Assembly: GCA_034111045.1 (NCBI GenBank) | Contig: JAWUYA010000038.1 | Coordinates: 1 to 39,291, forward strand | DNA: 39,291 bases | DNA from: JALJPB01 sp034111045 | GTDB taxonomy: Bacteria; Pseudomonadota; Gammaproteobacteria; Enterobacterales; Alteromonadaceae | Direction: 5' to 3' | In this document: piece after piece, positions 8,654 through 16,538 of the stretch | Layout: each line of letters begins with the position of its first letter | How positions within the stretch are numbered: the first letter of the stretch is position 1 | Program-made: the position numbers and the translations under genes | Notes under the pieces: generated by a model | Told to the model about the DNA's origin: nothing | The model's database searches: none | Seen by the model: only the letters and a program-made list of their open reading frames with translations

Positions 8654-10083
8654 TGTGAGTCGATTAGTTGTAACTTTATTCCCGCTAACACTTTATTAAG
8701 TTCAATCAGAACACCTTGTTCAAACAAGGACTTGAATTTCGATTGTTCATTATCTTTTATCGCAGAATCTAAAACCTTACTGAAATGAAATAATTGCATC
8801 GCACCTATGGAGCACGACACCCCTTTTAAAGTATGAATTAAATGCTTAGCAGATATCATATCGCCTGTTACTAACGCCTTTTGCAACTTTTCCCCGTCAA
8901 GGAAGTGTTCCTGATAAAAAATCACCAGTATTTCATGGTAAATATTTTTATCTTCCAATACGTTAGCAAGCCCAATAGCGACATCAACTCCTGGGTAATC
9001 TGCTAATAAATACTCAGATGAGTTAGTTACTTCACTCGGAACTGACTCATCAACAGCTTTATTAATTAAGTTTACATTATTCGTTAAAAATGATTCTTTT
9101 GTTAATTTTTTTGATAATAAGGTATCGGCATTAACCGTAATATTTCTGCCATTCTCTTTAGCATGATACAGCGCTTGGTCGGCAAGCTTTAAGAGTATAT
9201 CAACAGATATTTGGTCAACATCACCTTGAAATATCTTGGCAACAACACCAATGCTCACGGTAATACTTAATTGTTCTTGTTTGAGGTGTCCAATATTTAT
9301 TTTATTATTTTCAATACGTTTTCTTAACCTTTCACAAACTAACATCGCATCTTCGATAGAAGTATTAGGCATGCATATCGCAAATTCTTCACCACCAATA
9401 CGAGCGACAAAGTCATAGTCTCTAGAGGATAATGATAAAACTTTTGCAAATTCAACTAATACTAAATCACCAACGTCATGACCAAACTCATCATTAACAT
9501 GCTTAAAGAAATCAATATCAAACATTGCAATCACTAAACTTTGTTGATTACGTCGACAAAGGCTCAGGGCTTTAGTGCTGAGATCATAAAAGTTAGCCCT
9601 ATTACTTATTGCTGTTAAGAAATCAGTTTTCGCTAACCGCTCTAATTGTTGAGTTTTCGCAAATAATCTTAAGGACGTCCTAATTCTTGCCAGTAATACT
9701 TTAGCAATGTAAGGTTTAGTCACATAATCATCCGCACCTAACTCCAACGCTTCAACAATTTCATCTTCGTCATTTGAGGCAGACAACATAATCACTGGAA
9801 TGTCACAAGTATTAGGGTCAGATTTGATGAGCTCCAACGTTGCTAAACCTGACATACCTGTCATATACATATCCAAGAGAATGAGATCAACATTATGATG
9901 TTTTGTTAATGAACCATAACTGTCTTCTTGTACCACTTCATTAGAAATGAGATCTAGGGCCTTCTCTCCTGATGTGGTTTTGATAACCTGATAACCTTCT
10001 GTATTTAGATCGAAATTCAATAACATTAAGGTATCTTTGGCATCATCCACCGCCAAGATAGTATATTGTTTATCGTCATTCAT
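8650..10083 (-). CDS. Response regulator with GGDEF and HPt domains
   Basis: A 477-residue soluble signalling protein with three modules. The N-terminal receiver domain (about 1-130) has the phospho-acceptor Asp71 (LILLDMY) and Lys123. The GGDEF domain (about 155-325) has GGEEF at 230-234, preceded by RDYD at 221-224, which matches the RxxD inhibitory site at its usual five-residue distance, so it should be an active, product-inhibited diguanylate cyclase. The C-terminal histidine phosphotransfer domain has His417 in HTLKGVSCS. The REC-GGDEF-HPt order suggests phosphorelay control of cyclic di-GMP, with the HPt a phosphate sink or relay. No histidine kinase is adjacent. It overlaps yfaE by four bases, tail to tail. 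Confidence 0.93.
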   Translation of the reverse strand: MNDDKQYTILAVDDAKDTLMLLNFDLNTEGYQVIKTTSGEKALDLISNEVVQEDSYGSLTKHHNVDLILLDMYMTGMSGLATLELIKSDPNTCDIPVIMLSASNDEDEIVEALELGADDYVTKPYIAKVLLARIRTSLRLFAKTQQLERLAKTDFLTAISNRANFYDLSTKALSLCRRNQQSLVIAMFDIDFFKHVNDEFGHDVGDLVLVEFAKVLSLSSRDYDFVARIGGEEFAICMPNTSIEDAMLVCERLRKRIENNKINIGHLKQEQLSITVSIGVVAKIFQGDVDQISVDILLKLADQALYHAKENGRNITVNADTLLSKKLTKESFLTNNVNLINKAVDESVPSEVTNSSEYLLADYPGVDVAIGLANVLEDKNIYHEILVIFYQEHFLDGEKLQKALVTGDMISAKHLIHTLKGVSCSIGAMQLFHFSKVLDSAIKDNEQSKFKSLFEQGVLIELNKVLAGIKLQLIDSH

Positions 10084-10693
10084 TAAGTATACTCATAGAA
10101 AATTGCCCGTAAAATTAATGAGATAAAAGATTCAGTTAACTCTTTAGAGTTGAAGTTTACGTAATACAGGACACACCTGATTTTTATCTTTATCACTACA
10201 TAACCAATTATCAATAAGTTTATATGAGGATTTTTTTAGATGAATTTATCGGCTTTTTTTGATATATCAGTAGATATTATATCAGTAGATATTATATCAG
10301 TAGATATTATATCAGTAGATATTATATCAGTAATAAAAACATCAAAATAGACATTATCAATAAGTACTGTAAATAATTTTTCAGATGTTTACAAATAACA
10401 TCAACCTTTTCATAAAATAATAAAATCGGCAAGACATATTTCATCATCTAATAGTAAACAGTTTTTTACAATAGTTAATAATCCCTTTGCCTCCATTGAT
10501 AGTTGCTCGTGCTGTTAACAATCTTTGCAATTAAACACCACAGTAAAGTGAAAATTCCTGGCTCACTTATTTTCAACCTGTACAACTTAGTACCTTTACT
10601 TAATGCGCTAAAATTGTTGCAAACTCTAATATGTTGTTGTCACTGCTAGAGAATACTTAGCTAGCAAGGGCATGACTTTTTCAAATGAACCTC
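10084..10693. other. Long non-coding region upstream of yciB
   Basis: Together with the promoter segment after it, this 728-base gap separates the GGDEF gene (reading away) from yciB. It contains the tandem repeat array listed separately and otherwise only AT-rich sequence. I found no convincing frame with a ribosome-binding site and no RNA gene. Confidence 0.5.
10264..10332. repeat. 15-bp tandem repeat array, 4.6 copies
   Basis: Four identical head-to-tail copies of ATATCAGTAGATATT span 10264-10323, followed by a 9-base partial copy. Each junction creates the inverted repeat GATAT-T-ATATC, so the array contains regularly spaced palindromes 15 bases apart. The array lies about 180 bases upstream of the start of the GGDEF gene. 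Perfect identity points to recent slippage or to a selected binding array. Function unknown. Confidence 0.95.
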
Positions 10694-10702
10694 TGCTATA
10701 AT
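10694..10702 (+). promoter_or_regulatory. Extended -10 promoter for yciB
   Basis: TGCTATAAT is a perfect extended -10 element on the plus strand, 109 bases before yciB. The upstream ATGACT (10672-10677) is a weak -35 at long spacing, which extended -10 promoters tolerate. It probably drives yciB, yciI and the DUF1311 gene. Confidence 0.55.
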
Positions 10703-10811
10703 ACCTAGAAAATATAATATAAGGTTAAACGATTATTTTTATCTCAATACAATTGGCTAATGAGGTAACTTTAGTTAGAATAAACGTATCATCCATTTTT
10801 TTTGATAAATC

Positions 10812-11384
10812 ATGCCCGTATTTTTAGAATATATTCCTCTTGTCATATTTTTCATTATGTATTCCCTCCTTGATATTTATTGGGCCACCGCCTCTTTGAT
10901 AGTGACAGCGGCTCTTCAAATCGTTTATTTTGTTGCTAAGCGCGAACCAGTACCAACTAAAAACTGGGTATTCTTTGCTATTATTGCTGTCTTTGGCGGG
11001 TTAACAATCTTTTTCCATGATGATACTTTTATTAAATGGAAAGTGACTATTATCAACCTTCTCTTTGCCGTTACCTTAATTATTAGCAATAAATTTTTCA
11101 ATAAAAATTTAATGAGAAAATTTCTTGGAGAAGCCCTCACTTTACCAGAAAAAATTTGGACTAAATTGAATCTGTCTTGGGCCTTATTTTTTGTTTTATG
11201 TGCCCTATTAAATTTATATATCGCATTTAACTTTGAACAGCAAACGTGGGTATACTTTAAAACCTTTGGATTAACGGGGTTAATGTTTGTTTTTGCTATT
11301 GGCTCTATTATCGCTTTACACCAATATTTACCTCAAGATGACGAAGAAGAAAAGATCAGCACGGCTAAAGAAAAACACAATTAA
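10812..11384 (+). CDS. yciB: Inner membrane-spanning protein YciB (IspZ)
   Basis: A 190-residue polytopic inner membrane protein with about five or six transmembrane segments, of the YciB/IspZ family linked to cell envelope integrity and septation. It follows E. coli YciB closely: FLEYIPLVIFF, DIYWATASLIV, FGGLTIFFHDDTFIKWKVT, LGEALTLPEKIWTKLNLSWA and the final HQYLPQDDEEE. The ATG start has no obvious ribosome-binding site, but the N-terminus matches the family. yciI follows after 18 bases, the same pairing as in enterobacteria. Confidence 0.94.
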   Translation: MPVFLEYIPLVIFFIMYSLLDIYWATASLIVTAALQIVYFVAKREPVPTKNWVFFAIIAVFGGLTIFFHDDTFIKWKVTIINLLFAVTLIISNKFFNKNLMRKFLGEALTLPEKIWTKLNLSWALFFVLCALLNLYIAFNFEQQTWVYFKTFGLTGLMFVFAIGSIIALHQYLPQDDEEEKISTAKEKHN

Positions 11385-11402
11385 CTATTTGGAAGTATTG
11401 TT

Positions 11403-11702
11403 ATGTATTATCTAGTATACAGTGAAGACGTAGAAAACAGTTTGTCACTACGTATGGGAGTAAGAGAACAACACTTAGCTCGCTTAAGCCATTTACAAGA
11501 TCAAGGTAGGCTATTAGTTGCCGGTCCTTGCCCTGCTATTGACAGTGAAAATCCTGGTGATTATGGATTTACGGGGTCACTAATTATTGCAGAGTTTGAC
11601 TCACTTACCGAAGCACAAGCGTGGGCTGATGCTGACCCTTATATTGCAGCGGGAGTTTATAAACAAGTAACCGTTAAACCTTACAAGAAAGTATTACCTT
11701 AA
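11403..11702 (+). CDS. yciI: YciI family protein
   Basis: A 99-residue protein with a ferredoxin-like fold that is typical of the YciI family. It keeps the conserved stretches RMGVREQHLARLSHLQDQGRLL, AGPCPAIDSENPGDYGFTGS and AQAWADADPYIAAGVY, including the His and Asp residues at the putative active site. The physiological substrate of YciI is not established. It is 18 bases downstream of yciB and almost certainly co-transcribed with it. Confidence 0.93.
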   Translation: MYYLVYSEDVENSLSLRMGVREQHLARLSHLQDQGRLLVAGPCPAIDSENPGDYGFTGSLIIAEFDSLTEAQAWADADPYIAAGVYKQVTVKPYKKVLP

Positions 11703-11717
11703 GGCAAATTTTGAGCT

Positions 11718-12131
11718 ATGATAAAAAAAATAATCATTATAAGTAGTTTATTGTTAGCACAGGCAATTGCGCAACCTAAGGCATTGGCCGCTAAAACTAT
11801 TCAAGTATGTGAAAATATAAAAACAACCGATGTTGATTTTTCACAATGCTTAGATAGTGTTAAAGATGAAGCCGATAGAGTGCTACAAACTTGGATTAAT
11901 AACCAAAAATTCATTCTCGAAGAGATCGAACTTGTTGATGGCAGAAGCTCGGCATTAGTCATGTTTAATCGTTCTCAAAGCGATTTTGTCACTTTCCGAC
12001 AAAACAATTGTCGTTGGCGTTATCTGGTGCTCTCTCCAAGCACAAAAGCAGCTCCCGCATACAAAAAGTGCTATATCGAAACAACTCAAAGCAGAATAAA
12101 AGAGTTGAGTTTAATCGATAACGACTACTAA
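11718..12131 (+). CDS. Secreted DUF1311 (LprI-like) protein
   Basis: A 137-residue exported protein. It starts with a signal peptide (KKIIIISSLLLAQAIA, cleavage near ALAA). The mature part has four cysteines (QVCEN, SQCLD, NNCRW, KKCYI), suitable for two disulfides in the periplasm. The spacing and the final F-x-x-F-R-x-x-x-C region resemble DUF1311/LprI-type proteins, some of which inhibit lysozyme. The similarity is moderate and the function is not proven. It lies 15 bases after yciI, so it is likely the last gene of that operon. Confidence 0.7.
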   Translation: MIKKIIIISSLLLAQAIAQPKALAAKTIQVCENIKTTDVDFSQCLDSVKDEADRVLQTWINNQKFILEEIELVDGRSSALVMFNRSQSDFVTFRQNNCRWRYLVLSPSTKAAPAYKKCYIETTQSRIKELSLIDNDY

Positions 12132-12354
12132 CCATTGCTTTTATTGATTAAAACATTTCACAGCTTATCGTGATTTTATGCTTTTAGCTCAATAATAATG
12201 GGTGACATAGTGTAACTTCAATTGCATTAACAACCTTGACGCTTGAAAATTCAACAGTGATATCGTTATATTAATAAACCTAACTAATACTAAAAAATTC
12301 GATAAATTTGATAGTTTATGTTATAAAAACTAAAAATTTAAAGTATAAATAAAC

Positions 12355-13419
12355 ATGTCTAACACACACCATAAATCTACGCCTGTTCTAATAACTATGG
12401 CAGCACTTGTAATCGTTATCGCTGGTTTAAAAATCGCAGCACCGTTAGTGGCTCAATTTTTATTAGCATTATTCATCGCTGTTATATGTATGCCTTCAAT
12501 TCGCTGGTTGGAGGATAAGAAACTACCTCGCGTACTCGCTATAATGATCGTTTTGTCAATTATCTTAGCTTTTGTTTACTTAGTAGTGAACTTAATTGGA
12601 GATTCAGTAAGCTCTTTTAATGCTAATAAAGACATTTATGTACAACAGCTCGATACACAACTTCAGCCAGTAATTGACCGCTTAGTTTCAGTCGGTATCA
12701 ATACTGAAGGTATTAATATAAAAAATATTTTTGAAAAAGCTGATGTTATGGAATTTATAACACGGGTCATCGGTGGTATAGGTGTTATTTTTGGGGACTT
12801 TTTTATAATTTTTCTAAGTGTAATATTTATACTGGCTGAAGCGGTTAGCTTTCCATCAAAGTTCGCAAGAGCCTTTTCAAATACTCAAGATAAAATGATT
12901 CACGTTAATCTTGTGTTAAGCAAAATACGTCACTATCTAGCCATTAAAACAGCCTCAAGTTTACTTACAGGCGTATTAATCTCTCTGCTATTGGTATTAA
13001 TAGGCATTGATTACCCTTTTCTTTGGGGGATGCTGGCATTCCTTTTAAATTATATTCCAAATATTGGTTCATTAATATCGGCAATACCTGCACTTATATT
13101 AGCGCTAGTCCAACTAGGACCTGTAGGTTTTATCTGGACCGCCGTAAGTTATTTTGCTGTCAATAACTTAGTTGGCAACTATCTTGAGCCTAAGTTCATG
13201 GGTAAAATGCTTGGTTTATCAGCATTTGTGGTCTTCTTATCTTTAATAATTTGGGGCTATATTTTTGGCTCAGTTGGCATGTTTTTATCTGTTCCACTAA
13301 CAATGACAATTAAAATAGCCCTAGAGACCAATGAAAAAACAAAGTGGCTTGCAATTTTACTTGGGCCAGAAGAAGCAGATGACATAATGCCGTTACCACA
13401 TACACAGAAAACAGATTAA
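12355..13419 (+). CDS. AI-2E family transporter (PerM/TqsA-like permease)
   Basis: A 354-residue polytopic inner membrane protein of the AI-2E transporter family. It has paired N-terminal helices (TMAALVIVIAGLKI and FLLALFIAVICMPSI), a soluble middle segment (about 85-150) and a C-terminal bundle of five or so helices. The family motif appears as LLNYIPNIGSLISAIPA, with a later LEPKFMGKMLGLSAFVVFLSLI. Members export autoinducer-2 (TqsA) or act in Na+/H+ exchange and permease roles, so the substrate is open. It stands alone, with a terminator after it. Confidence 0.92.
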   Translation: MSNTHHKSTPVLITMAALVIVIAGLKIAAPLVAQFLLALFIAVICMPSIRWLEDKKLPRVLAIMIVLSIILAFVYLVVNLIGDSVSSFNANKDIYVQQLDTQLQPVIDRLVSVGINTEGINIKNIFEKADVMEFITRVIGGIGVIFGDFFIIFLSVIFILAEAVSFPSKFARAFSNTQDKMIHVNLVLSKIRHYLAIKTASSLLTGVLISLLLVLIGIDYPFLWGMLAFLLNYIPNIGSLISAIPALILALVQLGPVGFIWTAVSYFAVNNLVGNYLEPKFMGKMLGLSAFVVFLSLIIWGYIFGSVGMFLSVPLTMTIKIALETNEKTKWLAILLGPEEADDIMPLPHTQKTD

Positions 13420-13523
13420 AAAGGGATGAAATTATAGTTTTTTGGTGATACGTATGAAACAGCTATTATTTCACTTTCTATTTATCGATATCAAGCATCA
13501 TCATAAGCAGATAATTATTCATA

Positions 13524-13566
13524 AGACGAAAGCGACCAAGCATTGGCTACTTTCGTCTGATTTTTT
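13524..13566 (+). terminator. Intrinsic terminator of the AI-2E transporter gene
   Basis: AGACGAAAG (13524-13532) pairs perfectly with CTTTCGTCT (13550-13558), with an inner CCAA/TTGG pairing. GA and a run of six Ts (13561-13566) follow. It acts on the plus strand and overlaps the last codons of the convergent EF-hand gene. Confidence 0.8.
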
Positions 13567-14155
13567 GTAACTGATACACATTAAATTCTTCTGGACTAAT
13601 TTCTGCATTTCCATTTAAATCAATATCGGGGAATGAAGGTGAATTTTCAATACTTTTATTATGATAACCCTGCCCAACGCTTTTATTTAGTTGTTTATCA
13701 CGGGCTTTATTAAATTCTTTTTCAAGTAATCTACCATCCCCGTTTAAATCATATTCAGATAAGCTCAGCATACTCACGCTTTTCTTTTTACGATGGCCTT
13801 TACCACTCTGTTGCCGCGTTATTATACCTTGTCGTTTTTTCATTTGAGCCATTTGTCCAACTGAAAGTTCATGGCGAGTTAATTGTCCGTTACCATTGGT
13901 ATCAAACTGTGAAAAATAGGCTTCACTAATAACACCGCGTGTCGGTTTAACTACTGCAGCTCTAAGTGACATACGCTGCCAACGTACAATGTTAAATTCA
14001 TTTGCACTGACGATACCATTATTGTCTTTGTCATAAACATGAAAAGGAGTTGACCCACGAGACAAAACCTCTTCTGATTGCGCGTTGGCCGTTAATAAAA
14101 AATTCAAATAAATCATTAAAAAACAAACAGCAAATGCTTTTAGAAAAATATTCAT
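13547..14155 (-). CDS. Periplasmic EF-hand calcium-binding protein
   Basis: A 202-residue exported protein with a signal peptide (FLKAFAVCFLMIYLNFLLTANA). It carries four EF-hand loops: DKDNNGIVSANE (42-53), DTNGNGQLTRHE (85-96), DLNGDGRLLEKE (136-147) and DLNGNAEISPEE (179-190). In the last loop the usual Gly at loop position 6 is Ala, so it may bind weakly. A very basic linker (KGHRKKKSV) sits before loop three. Calcium buffering or sensing in the periplasm is inferred. The gene is isolated, and its 3' end lies inside the terminator of the convergent gene. Confidence 0.9.
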   Translation of the reverse strand: MNIFLKAFAVCFLMIYLNFLLTANAQSEEVLSRGSTPFHVYDKDNNGIVSANEFNIVRWQRMSLRAAVVKPTRGVISEAYFSQFDTNGNGQLTRHELSVGQMAQMKKRQGIITRQQSGKGHRKKKSVSMLSLSEYDLNGDGRLLEKEFNKARDKQLNKSVGQGYHNKSIENSPSFPDIDLNGNAEISPEEFNVYQLQKIRRK

Positions 14156-14245
14156 AATTTACGTCCTAAGGAGTTTAGAGAATTCAACTACTGCAGGGGA
14201 AGGATAACAACAATAAGTAAAGTATATTATTTTTCTGTTAAGCTA

Positions 14246-14274
14246 TTCACTGATATACATCAGTCAAATATAAT
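14246..14274 (+). promoter_or_regulatory. Plus-strand promoter of the candidate small RNA
   Basis: TTCACT (14246-14251) and a perfect TATAAT (14269-14274) are separated by 17 bases, the optimal spacing. No plus-strand gene follows. The predicted start of transcription is near 14281, about 80 bases before an intrinsic terminator. Confidence 0.5.
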
Positions 14275-14280
14275 TAATAT

Positions 14281-14390
14281 TTGTCAGGAAGTGTAAAAAA
14301 TCGACACGTGAATATGGGAGTCAATAAATTAGAGGGTAGGAAGGTAATCTGTAGGTGAGGCGCTAAGCTTATCCTTAGTGCCTTTTTTAT
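14281..14390 (+). ncRNA. Candidate small RNA between two minus-strand genes
   Basis: A plus-strand promoter and an intrinsic terminator bracket about 110 bases between the EF-hand gene and aroG, both on the minus strand. Neither element can serve those genes. The transcript would be purine-rich (GAGGGTAGGAAGG near 14331) with a U-rich tail, the general build of an Hfq-dependent regulator. A 14-codon frame (ATG 14314, TGA 14356) ends exactly at the terminator stem but has no ribosome-binding site. I do not recognise a known sRNA family. Confidence 0.4.
14359..14388 (+). terminator. Orphan intrinsic terminator
   Basis: GGCGCTAAG (14359-14367) pairs with CTTAGTGCC (14374-14382), with one G-T pair and a six-base loop, followed by six Ts. 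The T-run lies only on the plus-strand side, so it does not end aroG or the EF-hand gene. It would end the candidate small RNA. Confidence 0.7.
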
Positions 14391-14411
14391 TTTTTACCTC
14401 TTAACAGCTGG

Positions 14412-15470
14412 TTAATGCTTTGCTCTACGAGCCGTTACAGACTGACTGAGTTGAGCAAGTAATATTTCGCTATCATCCCAACCAATACAGGCATCGGTCA
14501 AGCTCTGGCCATATACTTCCACTTCACCATCAACTAAGTCTTGTCGACCTTCAACCAAATTACTTTCAACCATAACACCAAATATATTAGCGTTGCCATT
14601 CGCTATTTGTTTACTCACATCCGTGGATACTAACATTTGATTTTTAAATTTTTTATTGCTGTTTGCATGGCTAAAGTCAATCATTAATTTTGTATTTAAT
14701 GATGACTTCGTCAATTGCTCGGTAACGCTTTGAACAGAGTCTGCATCATAGTTAGTGGTTCTACCTCCACGTAAAATAATATGACAATCTGTGTTGCCTG
14801 TAGTTTCAACGATGGCTGAATGCCCAAGCTTTGTTACTGATAAAAAGTGATGCGGTGCACTAGCTGCACCAATTGCATCAATTGCAATTTTAATGGTGCC
14901 GTCTGTCCCGTTTTTAAAACCAACAGGGCAGGATAAACCAGATGCTAATTCTCTATGAACTTGGCTTTCAGTTGTACGGGCACCAATGGCTCCCCAGCAC
15001 ATAAAGTCAGCCATATATTGTGGTGTGATCATATCTAAAAATTCACCTGCGGTAGGTAAACCTAAATCATTTAAATCAAGCAATAATTTACGGCCTATAC
15101 GCAAACCATCATTAAGATTAAAGGTGTTGTCCATATAAGGGTCATTAATGAGTCCTTTCCAACCAACCGTGGTTCTTGGTTTTTCAAAATATACCCGCAT
15201 CACTATTTCTAACGTATCTGCGTATTTTTCACGTAATTTAACTAAGCGTTCACCATATTCTAGTGCCCCTTTAGTGTCATGAATTGAACATGGGCCAATA
15301 ACCACTAATAAGCGGTCGTCTTTACCATTAAAAATATTATGGATAGCAGCTCTACCCTCAAAAACCGACTTTGAAGCCTGTTGTGTAGCAGGAAATCTTT
15401 CGAGGAGTGCAATGGGTGGCAACAACTCTTTTATTTGCTTAATTCGAACATCGTCGGTTTGGTAAAACAT
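14412..15470 (-). CDS. aroG: DAHP synthase, AroG type
   Basis: 3-deoxy-D-arabino-heptulosonate-7-phosphate synthase, the first step of the shikimate pathway, which condenses phosphoenolpyruvate with erythrose 4-phosphate. It is a class I enzyme that closely follows E. coli AroG: LLVVIGPCSIHD, RVYFEKPRTTVGWKGLINDP, GARTTESQVHRELASGL, PVGFKNGTDG and MIDFSHANS. The start at ATG 15470 gives MFYQTDDVRIKQIKELLPP, aligned with the E. coli N-terminus, and GAGA lies upstream. An in-frame ATG at 15482 adds four residues and has no ribosome-binding site. Which aromatic amino acid inhibits it cannot be read with certainty, though AroG-like features suggest phenylalanine. Confidence 0.94.
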   Translation of the reverse strand: MFYQTDDVRIKQIKELLPPIALLERFPATQQASKSVFEGRAAIHNIFNGKDDRLLVVIGPCSIHDTKGALEYGERLVKLREKYADTLEIVMRVYFEKPRTTVGWKGLINDPYMDNTFNLNDGLRIGRKLLLDLNDLGLPTAGEFLDMITPQYMADFMCWGAIGARTTESQVHRELASGLSCPVGFKNGTDGTIKIAIDAIGAASAPHHFLSVTKLGHSAIVETTGNTDCHIILRGGRTTNYDADSVQSVTEQLTKSSLNTKLMIDFSHANSNKKFKNQMLVSTDVSKQIANGNANIFGVMVESNLVEGRQDLVDGEVEVYGQSLTDACIGWDDSEILLAQLSQSVTARRAKH

Positions 15471-15578
15471 AGTATTTCTCATTTATTGAGTAGGATGATT
15501 TTTATTTACGTCTAGACATCTAGAAGCTAATCCCGCTGCCAATTTAACAATGTTATTAAGCCATTACCAATACAAAGT

Positions 15579-15608
15579 GATAAAATATCGATATATACGA
15601 TAAAATAT
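15579..15608 (+). promoter_or_regulatory. Possible regulatory repeats upstream of deoD
   Basis: The 10-mer GATAAAATAT occurs twice, at 15579-15588 and 15599-15608, 20 bases apart, or about two helical turns. The second copy continues as the inverted repeat GATAA-N4-TTATC, and ATATCGATAT lies between the copies. This could bind a regulator on one DNA face, but the sequence is AT-rich, so chance is a fair alternative. Confidence 0.3.
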
Positions 15609-15758
15609 TATCTTTTCGTTAAACTTATCACCATTATGAGTAATAATAAGCGAGAAATTCGTTCAGTAAAATATCCTTGCTAGTCATATTACCTCATTAA
15701 TAAATACACTAGAAACTTACTGAGGTATACCCATTCAATTAACTTTAAGGTTATTCTC

Positions 15759-16463
15759 ATGGCAACAGCTCATATTTCTGCAGAACTTGGTGATTTCGCC
15801 CAAACAGTATTAATGCCAGGCGATCCACTTCGCGCTAAATTTATTGCTAACAACTTTCTCGATAATGCAAAATGCATCACAAGTGTTCGTAATATGTTCG
15901 GCTACACTGGTACTTATCAGGGTAAAAATATTTCAATTATGGGCTCTGGTATGGGAGTTCCATCGATCTCAATTTATGCTACTGAACTTTATAAAGATTT
16001 CGGGGTTGAGGAGATAATTCGTATTGGCTCATGCGGTGCGGTACGTGATGATATTAACCTTCGCGACATTATTATTGGTATGGCGGCAAGTACCGACTCT
16101 AATGTTAATCGCCAACGGTTAAGTCACTGTGACTTTGCCGCCTGTGCTGATTTTGGTTTATTGCAAAAAGTGGTTAACACCGCCGCAAAGAAAAACATAA
16201 AACTCCATGTTGGTAATATATTTACTGCTGATTTGTTTTACACCCCCAATATTGACATGTTTGCCCAAATGGAGAAGTACGGTATTTTAGCGGTAGAAAT
16301 GGAAGCCGCTGGGCTTTATGGTGTTGCGGCTGAATATGGCAAAAAAGCCTTAACGGTATTAACGGTTAGCGATCACATTAAGACCGGTGAAAAAACAACC
16401 GCTCAAGAACGTGAAAATACCTTTAAAGAAATGATGGAACTGACTTTAGACAGTGTTTTATAA
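15759..16463 (+). CDS. deoD: Purine nucleoside phosphorylase DeoD type
   Basis: Hexameric cytoplasmic enzyme that phosphorolyses purine (deoxy)nucleosides to free base and (deoxy)ribose 1-phosphate. The 234-residue product matches E. coli DeoD: LMPGDPLRAKFIA, GSGMGVPSISIYATEL, RIGSCGAVRDDINLRD, ADLFYTP, the nucleoside-binding VEMEAAGLYGVAAE, and LTVSDHIKTGE with the catalytic Asp. ATG 15759 has TAAGG eight bases upstream. It is the first gene of the nucleoside island. Its product, deoxyribose 1-phosphate, is the substrate of DeoB encoded downstream on the other strand. Confidence 0.96.
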   Translation: MATAHISAELGDFAQTVLMPGDPLRAKFIANNFLDNAKCITSVRNMFGYTGTYQGKNISIMGSGMGVPSISIYATELYKDFGVEEIIRIGSCGAVRDDINLRDIIIGMAASTDSNVNRQRLSHCDFAACADFGLLQKVVNTAAKKNIKLHVGNIFTADLFYTPNIDMFAQMEKYGILAVEMEAAGLYGVAAEYGKKALTVLTVSDHIKTGEKTTAQERENTFKEMMELTLDSVL

Positions 16464-16483
16464 TTCACTTAATAGTTAATGCC

Positions 16484-16521
16484 ATTAGCAAGGGACTAAT
16501 AAAAATTAGTCCCTTGCTAAT
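16484..16521. terminator. 17-bp stem-loop between convergent deoD and the TonB receptor
   Basis: A perfect 17-bp stem (16484-16500 with 16505-16521) closes on an AAAA loop. Its centre is GC-containing (AGCAAGGGACTA) with A/T at the base. It lies between two convergent genes and probably ends both transcripts, although only short T-runs follow. Confidence 0.75.
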
Positions 16522-16538
16522 TTAAACGCCTTATTAAT

